The notes beneath the pieces are model-generated. The model was not told the DNA's origin. It ran no database searches and worked only from the letters and a program-made list of their open reading frames with translations. This document shows positions 7,753-17,389 of a stretch of 64,000 bases of DNA, piece after piece (position 1 is the stretch's first letter; each line of letters opens with the position of its first letter). The position numbers and the translations under genes were made by a program. Where the stretch lies: NCBI GenBank assembly GCA_913044165.1, contig CAJWMY010000002.1, positions 1-64,000 of the forward strand, written 5' to 3'. The DNA is from an uncultured Puniceicoccaceae bacterium (GTDB taxonomy: Bacteria > Verrucomicrobiota > Verrucomicrobiia > Opitutales > Coraliomargaritaceae).

Positions 7753-10257
7753 TTGAATACACAAGCGAAGCGAAAAAACCCTAAGCGAAGACGCTCCAAG
7801 CGTTCTACTATAGTAACACAAGCGCGTACGGTACCTCCTAAGAAGTCTATAGCGGTACTTTTAATAACGCTCTCTGCGCTTGTTTTATTCTCCATTATAG
7901 ACTATCAGAAAGATCAATTTAACGCCACAAACCCTGAAGCAAGTAATTGGGTTGGGCAATTTGGCGTATACGTTGGTCATTATGGATTTCATTATATTGG
8001 GGCAGCCTTATGGGCACTGCCCTTATTAATGGGCTTTTGGGGATATCGCTATTTTTTTGAACAGAAGAGGGGGCTTAGGTTTCGCCAAGCTATTTTAGGA
8101 ATGGTGTCTATAATTTCTCTATCGGGACTTTTGGCCACATTTGACCATTCTTTAGAGTTACTAAGTTTTTTGTCAGAAGCAATGCACTTGCAGCTGACTG
8201 CAGGCTTAGGAGGAATAATTGGAACAAATATGGTTATATATGCGTTTGAACCAGTTTTAGGACAGCTTGGATGTATCTTAATATTTTCAATTACTTTAGT
8301 CAGTAGTTTATATTTTGGGCTTGGGGATAATATAGGATCAATTAATAGAGTTTTGTCACAATTGCTAGGCAGGGGGGGTGCAAGAATTATAGATTTTATA
8401 GTAAAGGCTTTGAGTTTTTCAGGGAGCCTCTTTCTATTACTAAGTAGTGTGCTACAAAAAGCATGTGTGGGCTTTGTAAATGGGCTTAAGTATTTAGGGC
8501 GTTTTTACCCCCAAAAAAATATAGAAGAAAAAGAAGAAGTCCAAGTGGCTTCTAATGAAAGCATTTTAGAAAATCCCATCTATCAAAAATCTATACAAAA
8601 TCCTGAAAAAGGGAACTTAGAATCAGATAAAGAGCTATATACTCCAAAGAAACCGCCACTAGATCCTTCAATTGTAAAGGTTATTAAAGGCGAGAAAACA
8701 GAAAAGGCGATTGCTTCTATTCCTGAGAGAAGGGGAGATTATGTATTTCCTACGATTAATTTATTAAAGAATGTACCTATTCAAGAAGGACAGGTTGCGG
8801 AGAATCATGTTGGAATGATGGAGGCATTAGTGCAAACATTGGATGAATTTGGAGTTAAAGTAGAGCCAGGAGAGATTTTTACCGGACCTGTTATAACTCG
8901 CTATGAAGTAACACCAGCGGCCGGCGTAAGGGTAGAAAAAATTGCTAATCTTGATAAAAATATTGCACTGGGATTAAGGGCATTGTCTGTGCGAATTCTA
9001 GCACCAGTCCCTGGTAAAGGTACGGTAGGAATCGAGGTACCTAATCGATTTGCTCAAGCAGTTTGTATGAGGGATATCATTGAATCTAAAGCTTGGGCTG
9101 AAGCTTCTGCAGAAATTCCAGTTGTTTTAGGTAAAGATGTCACAGGAAAGCCAATGGTAGAGGATTTAACAAAGATGCCTCATGTCTTAATTGCTGGCTC
9201 AACAGGTTCAGGAAAGACCGTCTGCATAAACACTATTATAGCTTCCTTGCTCTATCATTCTGGGCCAGAAGACCTTCGTTTTATAATGGTCGATCCAAAG
9301 GTGGTTGAAATGCAATTGTATAATTCCCTGCCTCATATGCTAATTCCTGTTGTTACTGAGCCTAAAAAGGTCCCGGGGGCATTAAAATGGCTAATGGCGG
9401 AGATGGATAGGCGCTATCAAATCTTTGCAAAAACAAAAGTTCGTAATATTGCTGGGTTCAATGCAAAAATAACAAAGGATAAGGCTGAGCAAGAACGAGC
9501 TAAAGAAATGGAAGCAGAAATGACAGCAGAGGAGAGGGCAGCAGCGAGTAAAGTAGAAGTTCCTAGGGACGATGAGGCTCTTGAAGTGCCTAAAAAGAAA
9601 CTTCCATACATTGTTTGTATTATAGATGAATTAGCTGATTTAATGATGGCTGCACCTGCAGACATTGAGACGGGCATTGCTCGAATAGCCCAGCTTGCTA
9701 GGGCGGCAGGGATTCATTTAATTTTGGCAACACAAAGACCCTCCGTTAATGTTATTACGGGAGTAATTAAGGCAAATCTGCCAAGTCGTATAGCTTTTAA
9801 GGTGGCCTCAAAAGTGGATAGCCGAACTATCTTAGATGGACCTGGAGCAGAGGCATTGATAGGGAAAGGAGATATGCTTTTTATTCCACCCGGGACATCC
9901 AACCTAGTTCGAGCTCAAGGAGCTTTTGTTTCAGATGATGAAATTAATGGAATAGTTGATTTTCTCAAAGAGAAAAACGATCCGCCAGTTTTTGCCGAGG
10001 CCGTACAAAAGCAAATCGATTCCAGCGATGAGGAAGGCGTGGGGATTTTAGAAGGCGAAGAAGATGATATGCTTAATAAAGCCTTAGAGGTATTAAAAGC
10101 TTCTAAAAGAGCGTCCACATCTATGCTTCAAAGGCGTTTGCGGATTGGGTATAATCGTGCAGCTCGTTTGATGGAAGATTTGGAGGATAGAGGGATCGTA
10201 GGCCCAGAAAATGGTTCAAGCCCGAGAGAAATCCTTGTGGATTTGGATATGTTGTAA
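7753..10257 (+). CDS. ftsK: DNA translocase FtsK/SpoIIIE (TTG start)
   Basis: N-terminal TM region; MPHVLIAGSTGSGKTVCINTII; CIIDELADLMM; C-terminal gamma winged-helix STSMLQRRLRIGYNRAARLMEDLE. Confidence 0.96.
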   Translation: MNTQAKRKNPKRRRSKRSTIVTQARTVPPKKSIAVLLITLSALVLFSIIDYQKDQFNATNPEASNWVGQFGVYVGHYGFHYIGAALWALPLLMGFWGYRYFFEQKRGLRFRQAILGMVSIISLSGLLATFDHSLELLSFLSEAMHLQLTAGLGGIIGTNMVIYAFEPVLGQLGCILIFSITLVSSLYFGLGDNIGSINRVLSQLLGRGGARIIDFIVKALSFSGSLFLLLSSVLQKACVGFVNGLKYLGRFYPQKNIEEKEEVQVASNESILENPIYQKSIQNPEKGNLESDKELYTPKKPPLDPSIVKVIKGEKTEKAIASIPERRGDYVFPTINLLKNVPIQEGQVAENHVGMMEALVQTLDEFGVKVEPGEIFTGPVITRYEVTPAAGVRVEKIANLDKNIALGLRALSVRILAPVPGKGTVGIEVPNRFAQAVCMRDIIESKAWAEASAEIPVVLGKDVTGKPMVEDLTKMPHVLIAGSTGSGKTVCINTIIASLLYHSGPEDLRFIMVDPKVVEMQLYNSLPHMLIPVVTEPKKVPGALKWLMAEMDRRYQIFAKTKVRNIAGFNAKITKDKAEQERAKEMEAEMTAEERAAASKVEVPRDDEALEVPKKKLPYIVCIIDELADLMMAAPADIETGIARIAQLARAAGIHLILATQRPSVNVITGVIKANLPSRIAFKVASKVDSRTILDGPGAEALIGKGDMLFIPPGTSNLVRAQGAFVSDDEINGIVDFLKEKNDPPVFAEAVQKQIDSSDEEGVGILEGEEDDMLNKALEVLKASKRASTSMLQRRLRIGYNRAARLMEDLEDRGIVGPENGSSPREILVDLDML

Positions 10258-10297
10258 TTCGGATAAAGAGGCACATTGATTTCTCAATTTCAACACT

Positions 10298-11536
10298 TTA
10301 GTCACGTTCAACATTTAGATCAGGTATGTGATTGAACGCAATTCTCATAGGAGCAGCAGAGGGATTTTTTTGTGCCAACATAGCATTTCCGTAGTAAATA
10401 GAACGGCTGCCATAACGTGCTTTTATTTGATCTATGGTCTGAAGGAGTATTTTGTGTTTTTTGTCTTTGGAAGTTTCAAATAATGAAGGCGTATGATTTT
10501 GGGCATGAATTAAGCCCATCAGTGTAATTGATACTTTGGTTGGTCGAGGAACTGTTAGCGGGCGGGAATTCCAAAGTAGGCGCATTAATTTGCCAATTTT
10601 AATGGTATCTTGGGTAGGGGAAAAACGAATTGCTTGTGCCCAGCGCGATTCGAATCCAAATTTAATTTGTAAGCAAAGATGGCTTGTAAAGTAATCCTCT
10701 ATTCGCAAGCGGTGGCATGCCTTTTCAAGCATGCGGCATAGAGTAGAAAATGCCCCAGGATTATTTCTAAGCGGAGGAGGGAGTACGTGTGAATGGCCAA
10801 TACTACTCTTTTTTGTAGGGATTTCTGGAAGGATAAATCCATGAAGGGAATACCAAAAGCGATCACCTTCAATTGAGCCCCAAACACGATGTAGCTTGTG
10901 GCGGCTTGCTTTAGAAAGATCAGATACAGTGAAAATTCCATGTTGATTGAGACGAATCTCTAAGCGGTTCCCAATCCCTGCAATATCTTTTAGCTCTAAT
11001 CCGTATAAAGCAATTGGTAGATCCTTGTAATCAATCAACTTTAAGCCATTTGGCTTATTAATCTTGCTCGCTAATTTTGAAATGAATCGGTTGGGAGCAA
11101 TCCCAATAGAGGCAGTGATGTGGGATCCAACGGCTTTTTTTAGGGCTTCTTTTATATTATACGCGATTTCCGTCGCTATTGCCGGAGATTGCCACTTAAT
11201 CGGTAGGCGACCATACATCTCATCAATGGACAAAACGGCATCTACAAAGAGGATTTCGTGGATAGTTTTTCGGATTTTCTTATGAATAGCGACATATTTT
11301 TCGTGTTTCGCTTCAATAAGGTTTATTTTTGGGCATAAAGCAAGTGCTTCGCGTACAGAAGTTCCAGTTTTTATTCCATATGCTTTTGCTTCATAACTAG
11401 CTGCAATACAGCAAGTAGTCGCTACATTTAAACTAGGGACAATAGCGACGGGGCGGTTTCTAAGTTTTGGCAGCGATTGCTGCTCAACCGAAGCATAGAA
11501 GCTGTCAAAATCAATAAATAAGTATCGTAGAGCCAT
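10298..11536 (-). CDS. Y-family DNA polymerase (DinB/UmuC-like)
   Basis: LFIDFDSFYASVEQQ; VLSIDEMYGRL; SIGIAPNRFISKLASKINKPNGL. Confidence 0.88.
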   Translation of the reverse strand: MALRYLFIDFDSFYASVEQQSLPKLRNRPVAIVPSLNVATTCCIAASYEAKAYGIKTGTSVREALALCPKINLIEAKHEKYVAIHKKIRKTIHEILFVDAVLSIDEMYGRLPIKWQSPAIATEIAYNIKEALKKAVGSHITASIGIAPNRFISKLASKINKPNGLKLIDYKDLPIALYGLELKDIAGIGNRLEIRLNQHGIFTVSDLSKASRHKLHRVWGSIEGDRFWYSLHGFILPEIPTKKSSIGHSHVLPPPLRNNPGAFSTLCRMLEKACHRLRIEDYFTSHLCLQIKFGFESRWAQAIRFSPTQDTIKIGKLMRLLWNSRPLTVPRPTKVSITLMGLIHAQNHTPSLFETSKDKKHKILLQTIDQIKARYGSRSIYYGNAMLAQKNPSAAPMRIAFNHIPDLNVERD

Positions 11537-11582
11537 AAAGTGAACCTACAACAATAACGGGAGCGGCAGAATGAAAGCAAGT

Positions 11583-11608
11583 AAATAGTGAACAAATATA
11601 CACTATTT
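11583..11608. terminator. Stem-loop at mutS 3' end / dinB-like upstream region
   Basis: AAATAGTG-AACAAATATA-CACTATTT, perfect 8-bp arms reaching the mutS stop codon. Confidence 0.4.
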
Positions 11609-14208
11609 TAAATAGATAAATCAATTTGGGAGGAGTCTTTGTGAGGTGGTATCTTGGCTTTATTGCTCTTTCCCTTTTTTAGTGCTGGAGCAGATGGGAT
11701 ATTTCCAACTTCAGCTAAAGAATTGTTTCCCGAAGCTTTATGATTTTCTAAATTATCCAAGATAGCCTTAGCCCTATCAATTACAGAAATAGGTAATCCC
11801 GCTAAACGTGCAACTTGAATACCATAAGAACGATCAGCGGGCCCTTTTATAATCTCTCGGACAAAAATAATTTCGTCATTCCACTCTTTAACGGCGACAG
11901 AAAAATTTGCTAACTTAGGTAAGCTCTCTGCCAATTGGGTTAGTTCATGATAATGAGTGGCAAAAAGCGTGCGAGGCCCAGAAGTGGTTTTTGGATGTAG
12001 ATTTTCAATAACGGCCCAAGCAATACTGAGACCATCATAGGTGCTTGTCCCGCGACCGATTTCATCTAAAATAATTAAGCTGTTTTTTGTATGATTATTT
12101 AGAATATTTGCTGTTTCATTCATTTCAACCATGAATGTTGAATTGCCTTGGGCCAATTGGTCAGAAGCGCCTACGCGTGAAAATATTCGATCTACGCAGC
12201 CAATTCGACAAGATTTTGCAGGAACCCAAGCTCCCATTTGTGCCATCAATACTATCAAGGCAATCTGCCTTATATATGTTGATTTGCCTGCCATGTTAGG
12301 GCCTGTAATTAAAGCAATTTGAGGGTGAGGATTCCCCGAAGCATTCAAGGAACAATTATTTGGGACAAAGGCATGTGTTCCCGCAAGGCCTAATGGGGCT
12401 TCTTTCAGCATTTGCTCAACAACAGGATGTCGCCCTTGTTCAATTTCTAAATCTTCAGAAGAATCTAAGACGGGCATACAATAATCCCAGGAACGTGCTA
12501 TTTGAGCAAAACCTATCAGGACGTCTAGTTCTGCTAATGCCTTAGCTGTATGCTTCAACCTCTCAGAGTGGCTCAGGATATCCGCTATTAGGTTTTGAAA
12601 AAGTTCAATTTCTCGATCTAGCGCATTCTCTTCCGCCTGCAAAATTGCCCCCTCTTGAGTCTTTAGTTCAGGCGTTGTAAAGCGCTCAGCATTTTTCATG
12701 GTTTGCCTACGCGTATAGTCTTCAGGAACTTGAGCTAGATGGCTTTTGGTAATTTCTATAAAGTATCCGTAGGCTCCATTATATCGGATGCGTAGGTTTT
12801 TAATTCCTGTTCGAGTTTGCTCAGCTTGTTCAAATTCTGCGAGCCATATTTTGCTAGAAGATGCTAAGGCACGAAAATTATCTAGTTCTCTATCAAAGCC
12901 CATACAAATAGTTCCTCCATCATCTATTTTTGAGGGGAGGGTTTCCGAAAGACTTTTTTCTAGTAGTTCAGAAAGTAGTTCAAAGGGTTCAATTTTTTCG
13001 TTAAGGAGTTCGATAAATGAATCAGGAAATTCTTCAAGGAGGGCTTTGATTTGAGGTAATTTTTTTAGTGATTCACGAATGGCACCTAATTCACGAGGAT
13101 TTTGGATTTTATTTTCAAGGCGTCCGAGAATGCGCTCTAAGTCTCGAACTTGCTTTAGTTGATTATGTAAGTCGGATGTAAGCCCGGGGGTTTGGACGAA
13201 TTCGCCAACAGAAGATTGGCGCTGACGAAGAATGCTTAAGTCGAGTAAAGGTTCCGCCATCCATTGTTCAAGTAGCCTAGCTCCAGAAGCAGTAACAGTA
13301 TCATCCATAGAGTTTAGTAGAGATCCATAGCGATTGTTGTTTGCTGATTTAAAAAGCTCTAGATTTTTTTGAGTAGCAGGATCAATAAGTAGGTTTTCAG
13401 ATGCTTTATATTCTTTAAGGATTTTTATATTTTTTGGTTGTGCACAGAGAGTTTCTGTAACGTAGGAAAGTAGAGCGCCAGCGGGACCAAGAGCAGGGTG
13501 TTGTGCACTTATCCCAAAGCCATTAAGATTTAATACTTCAAGGGTATCTAATGTAATTCTTGCCCCTGCAACAGGGTCAAAGTGATAATCTGCTATTGGG
13601 GTGATCGTATAATTTTGCTTAAGCGTTAAATAGTCATTATTACGAGCAGCCCCTTCTTCTTTCCATTTGTTACCGGCATTTTCAGGGATGATAATTTCTT
13701 TAGGATCAAGGCTTTCAATTAGAGGGCTAAGATTTTCAAATTTTGAATCACTAGAGATTGCGAATGTTCCTGTTGTCAAATCAAGCCAAGAAAGTTGTAT
13801 AGAAGATTTTTGAAATTCTATAGCCAGTAAATATGGGCTATGATTATCTTCTATCTGATTTTCAGCTAGGCGGGTTCCGGGCGTGATAATCCTAGTAAGT
13901 TTTCTTTCAACTAATTTTCCTGCAGTAGCAGGTTCCATTTGTTCACAAAAAGCTATTTTAATGCCTTTGTTAAGTAGTTTTTGTAGGTAAGTGTCGGCAG
14001 CGTGATATGGGATGCCAGCCATAGGAATTCCGTTTCTCTGTGTTAAAGTAATACCAAGAAGCATAGATCCCTTTTCAGCATCTTGATGAAAGACTTCATA
14101 AAAATCGCCTAAGCGAAATAGCAGCAAGGTATCATCTGACAATTTGCTTCTAATTGAATGCCATTGCTTCATCATAGGGGTAATTTTTTTTGTCTTTTCT
14201 TTTGGCAT
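11608..14208 (-). CDS. mutS: DNA mismatch repair protein MutS
   Basis: MMKQWHSIRSKLSDDTLLLFRLGDFYEVFHQDA; TGPNMAGKSTYIRQIALIVLMAQMGAWVPA; DEIGRGTSTYDGLSIAWAV. Confidence 0.98.
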   Translation of the reverse strand: MPKEKTKKITPMMKQWHSIRSKLSDDTLLLFRLGDFYEVFHQDAEKGSMLLGITLTQRNGIPMAGIPYHAADTYLQKLLNKGIKIAFCEQMEPATAGKLVERKLTRIITPGTRLAENQIEDNHSPYLLAIEFQKSSIQLSWLDLTTGTFAISSDSKFENLSPLIESLDPKEIIIPENAGNKWKEEGAARNNDYLTLKQNYTITPIADYHFDPVAGARITLDTLEVLNLNGFGISAQHPALGPAGALLSYVTETLCAQPKNIKILKEYKASENLLIDPATQKNLELFKSANNNRYGSLLNSMDDTVTASGARLLEQWMAEPLLDLSILRQRQSSVGEFVQTPGLTSDLHNQLKQVRDLERILGRLENKIQNPRELGAIRESLKKLPQIKALLEEFPDSFIELLNEKIEPFELLSELLEKSLSETLPSKIDDGGTICMGFDRELDNFRALASSSKIWLAEFEQAEQTRTGIKNLRIRYNGAYGYFIEITKSHLAQVPEDYTRRQTMKNAERFTTPELKTQEGAILQAEENALDREIELFQNLIADILSHSERLKHTAKALAELDVLIGFAQIARSWDYCMPVLDSSEDLEIEQGRHPVVEQMLKEAPLGLAGTHAFVPNNCSLNASGNPHPQIALITGPNMAGKSTYIRQIALIVLMAQMGAWVPAKSCRIGCVDRIFSRVGASDQLAQGNSTFMVEMNETANILNNHTKNSLIILDEIGRGTSTYDGLSIAWAVIENLHPKTTSGPRTLFATHYHELTQLAESLPKLANFSVAVKEWNDEIIFVREIIKGPADRSYGIQVARLAGLPISVIDRAKAILDNLENHKASGNNSLAEVGNIPSAPALKKGKSNKAKIPPHKDSSQIDLSI

Positions 14209-14301
14209 TATTTAAGATTCCTATCTTTCTAGCATCTGTCTTGAAAAAATAAAGTCACGACTTAATAAAAATGAAAAAAGATTAACTAAATGAGATTAAT
14301 T

Positions 14302-15081
14302 ATGGATAGAAAACTAAATTATTTTAAATTTGAGTCTTATAATAATGGTGCTCCCAAAATATTAATCCTACATGGTTTGATGGGTAGTTTACGGAATTGG
14401 AGTATGGTAGGGAAGTTATTGTCTAAAAATTTTGAAGTACATTTATTAGATTTAAGAAACCATGGAGAATCTTTTTGGTCTAAAACAATGGATTGGGGCG
14501 ATTTAGCGAATGATCTTGTTAATTATCTAGATTCCCAAGAGCTAGAATACCCTATCCATTTGCTTGGGCATAGTTATGGCGGAAAGATAGCGATGCATTT
14601 CGCCACAATTAACCCCAAAAGGGTGAATAAATTAGTGATAGTCGATATTGCAGCTAAGGATTATCCGCCTCATTATAAAAAAGAATTTGAGTCTATGATG
14701 GGGCTTGACTTGAGAAGCTTTGTAACGCGCGAAGAAGTTTCTGTTGCATTATCTGATAAAATTCCGGATCTAAGTTTTCGAGAATCAATGCTTACGAATT
14801 TGAAACGTTCGGATGTTGGATTTTCTTGGAAACCTAATCTAGAAATATTATATAAAAATCTAGAGCTTATTCGAAGTAATCCTCTTACTCCAAATATGGA
14901 GTATAAGGGGAATACTCTTTTAGTGAAGGGGGAACTTTCGGATTTTATAAAAGCCGAGGATATCTCTAGCATGAAGAGCTATTTCCCCAAATTGTCATTA
15001 GTTTTGATGAAAGGAGTAGGGCACAATCCTCATGCTGAGGGTCGAAATGAATTTGTAGATAAATTAATCGAATGGCTTTGA
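14302..15081 (+). CDS. Alpha/beta fold hydrolase (esterase YbfF-like)
   Basis: ILHGLMGSLRNW; HLLGHSYGGKIAMHFA; GVGHNPHAE; ORF also has an upstream start at 14290. Confidence 0.85.
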   Translation: MDRKLNYFKFESYNNGAPKILILHGLMGSLRNWSMVGKLLSKNFEVHLLDLRNHGESFWSKTMDWGDLANDLVNYLDSQELEYPIHLLGHSYGGKIAMHFATINPKRVNKLVIVDIAAKDYPPHYKKEFESMMGLDLRSFVTREEVSVALSDKIPDLSFRESMLTNLKRSDVGFSWKPNLEILYKNLELIRSNPLTPNMEYKGNTLLVKGELSDFIKAEDISSMKSYFPKLSLVLMKGVGHNPHAEGRNEFVDKLIEWL

Positions 15082-15100
15082 TTTTTCTACATCTTAATAT

Positions 15101-16150
15101 ATGTTCATTATTTTAATTATGTTTGCAGTTAATTCAAATGACATTCCGAATTTAGCTATTCCTCCGTATAGTTTTGAATCAATAGTAGAGCCAGTTAGTA
15201 GCTATTTAGAAAATCTTGATAGCTTTCTTAAGGAACAAGTGCTTCTTTTGGAGCCAGAAGTTCAAGAACAAGCGCGTTACGTTTTAGCGCATAGCGGAAA
15301 GCGCTTAAGGCCCATATTGGTTGCCTATAGTGGTTGGCATAATGACCTGGCGGATGATCTAGGCTTGATTCGCCTTGGTGCTATTTTGGAATTAGTGCAC
15401 CTTGCAACTTTAGTTCATGATGATATTTTGGATGAAGCAAATATTCGTCATGGAAACCCAACAGTTGCAGCAAAATATGGAAAGGACGCTGCAGTATTAG
15501 TAGGGGACGTGCTTTTTGCACATGCGCTTTGTTTAGCATCTGAGTATGACACAACTTACGTATGTCGTGCAGTAGCTAGAGCAACTAGCAGAGTTTGTTC
15601 TGGCGAAATCACGCAAACCTATTCGAAGACGGAATTGAATTTCGATCGGACACATTACTACCGTATAATCGAATTAAAAACGGCAGAACTTTTCGGCGTA
15701 GCCTGCAGACTAGGAGCAAAGGTTTCAGGCAAGTCAAATCTTAAAGCTGAGGCCTTGTCTTCTTTTGGAATTCATCTGGGTTGTGCATATCAAATTTTTG
15801 ATGATGTCGTTGATTTGTTTGCTAAAGAATCGGAAGCAGGAAAAACATTAGGTACGGATTTAGCTAATGGAAAATTCACGCTTCCTCTATTAATTTTACT
15901 TGAAAGCATGGGCGAAGAAGAACGCAAAGCATGGATAAATTTATATAAAAGTGGTCAGGCAAAAGAAGCCCTTCAAAGCTTAGATGTAACATTGGCCACT
16001 AACCCAATTCTCGGTGAGGTACAAAAGGAATTTAATGCATCTTTAAATAAGGCAGAAGAGGCTTTAACTCAATTATCTTCAAAAGAAAAAGAGCATTGCC
16101 TCCGTTTATTAAGATTCGTGCATAATTTATTTTCTTCCTTTATTAAGTAG
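15101..16150 (+). CDS. Polyprenyl synthetase family protein (octaprenyl-diphosphate synthase-like); start may be 15119
   Basis: LVHLATLVHDDILDEANIRHG (DDxxD) and GCAYQIFDDVVDLF. Confidence 0.88.
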   Translation: MFIILIMFAVNSNDIPNLAIPPYSFESIVEPVSSYLENLDSFLKEQVLLLEPEVQEQARYVLAHSGKRLRPILVAYSGWHNDLADDLGLIRLGAILELVHLATLVHDDILDEANIRHGNPTVAAKYGKDAAVLVGDVLFAHALCLASEYDTTYVCRAVARATSRVCSGEITQTYSKTELNFDRTHYYRIIELKTAELFGVACRLGAKVSGKSNLKAEALSSFGIHLGCAYQIFDDVVDLFAKESEAGKTLGTDLANGKFTLPLLILLESMGEEERKAWINLYKSGQAKEALQSLDVTLATNPILGEVQKEFNASLNKAEEALTQLSSKEKEHCLRLLRFVHNLFSSFIK

Positions 16151-16171
16151 GGTCATTTGGATAATAAAAGA

Positions 16172-16678
16172 TTAGGGGTTTTTTAAAGAATCTTCCCATT
16201 CTTTCCTTCTGTTATCACAGAATCCAGGGATACGTCCCTCGTCTAAATCAATCATATCCATTATGCAGACAATTTTTTCTTGGAGGTAGGGCACGCCCAT
16301 TTGCTCGAGTGATTCCTTTATGAATGCTCGACCTGCCTCAGTTTGACCCTTGTGAGTAATTTCGTGGTTCCACTTGCGCACTTCTAAATTTTCGGGAAAT
16401 ATTTCCCCGAGTAATCCGTCCAAAACAAGGTCATCCTCGCCTGCCTTTTTTACTGCTTCAATTACGTGTTCGGGGTCGATGCCTAAGTGCATGCATAAAA
16501 ACTGGTCGAAACCTCTTTTAAAGTTTTTCAGATACGAATCTGGCAAGCCTTCTTTTAGGTGTTTGCGAATTTTTGCAATAAATCGCGGAAGATATAGTAA
16601 GCCACATGGATGAGCTTCATAAGGAGAGGGGAGATCAAGGCAAATTTTCCCTCTTGGGCCATTGATAACATTTTTCAT
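16172..16678 (-). CDS. DUF5069-like protein
   Basis: GPRGKICLDLPSPYEAHPCGLLYLPRFIAKIRKHLKEGLPDSYLKNF...FCMHLGID; internal ATG at 16678 preferred over the 16822 start, which would overlap the divergent gene. Confidence 0.65.
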   Translation of the reverse strand: MKNVINGPRGKICLDLPSPYEAHPCGLLYLPRFIAKIRKHLKEGLPDSYLKNFKRGFDQFLCMHLGIDPEHVIEAVKKAGEDDLVLDGLLGEIFPENLEVRKWNHEITHKGQTEAGRAFIKESLEQMGVPYLQEKIVCIMDMIDLDEGRIPGFCDNRRKEWEDSLKNP

Positions 16679-16763
16679 AAAATTAAAAATTGTTAAATTT
16701 ATCAATGGGTCAAGGAGCATTAGATGTTTGACTAATATATTATAATACAAACAAACTTTTCTT

Positions 16764-17234
16764 ATGGGTAATTTAGATGGCAAAAAACATGGCGGTGTAG
16801 TTGATAAAATAGCTATTAGCATGGCTTTATTATGTGCTGTGCATTGTTTGATTGTGCCAATATTAATAGTGTCCCTACCTTTAATTAATACTACGTTCTT
16901 TGTGCACGAAGACTTTCATTTGTGGATGTTAATTGCTGTATTCCCTACGACGTTAGCATCTATTTTATTGGGATGCAGGAAACACAAAGACAAATATGTT
17001 TTATTTGCTTGTGCTATCGGCTTAGGGCTTCTTGTCATGGCATTTACTTTGGAGCAACAAGGGATTGCGCATTGTTCATCATGTGCTCAGGCCGAAGCTA
17101 CTGGAATCCCTTCAAATATTGCATGGCTTAATTCATTAGGAGGAGTATTTCTCATACTAGCACATTCTAGAAATTATTATTTATGCAGAAAGCTATCATG
17201 CTGTGAAAAGGATTGTGGAACCGGATGCGGCTAG
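16764..17234 (+). CDS. MerC-domain membrane protein with Cys-rich C-terminus
   Basis: DKIAISMALLCAVHCLIVPILIVSLPL...LILLGCRKHK-type MerC signature; tail LCRKLSCCEKDCGTGCG. Confidence 0.75.
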   Translation: MGNLDGKKHGGVVDKIAISMALLCAVHCLIVPILIVSLPLINTTFFVHEDFHLWMLIAVFPTTLASILLGCRKHKDKYVLFACAIGLGLLVMAFTLEQQGIAHCSSCAQAEATGIPSNIAWLNSLGGVFLILAHSRNYYLCRKLSCCEKDCGTGCG

Positions 17235-17261
17235 TAAAATTATTTTCTAGTAAAATTATTT
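17231..17261 (+). repeat. Tandem direct repeat (ctagtaaaattattt x2) at the merC-like stop codon
   Basis: ctagtaaaattatttt|ctagtaaaattattt read directly. Confidence 0.8.
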
Positions 17262-17286
17262 GATATATTTTATAAATTATATTTAT

Positions 17287-17362
<76 letters not shown>

Positions 17363-17389
17363 ACATTTTTACTTAATAGATTATTAGAT

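Noticed and set aside
16679-16822. Upstream N-terminal extension of the DUF5069-like protein
   Set aside because: Extension overlaps the divergent MerC-like gene and lacks domain character; the ATG at 16678 is preferred.
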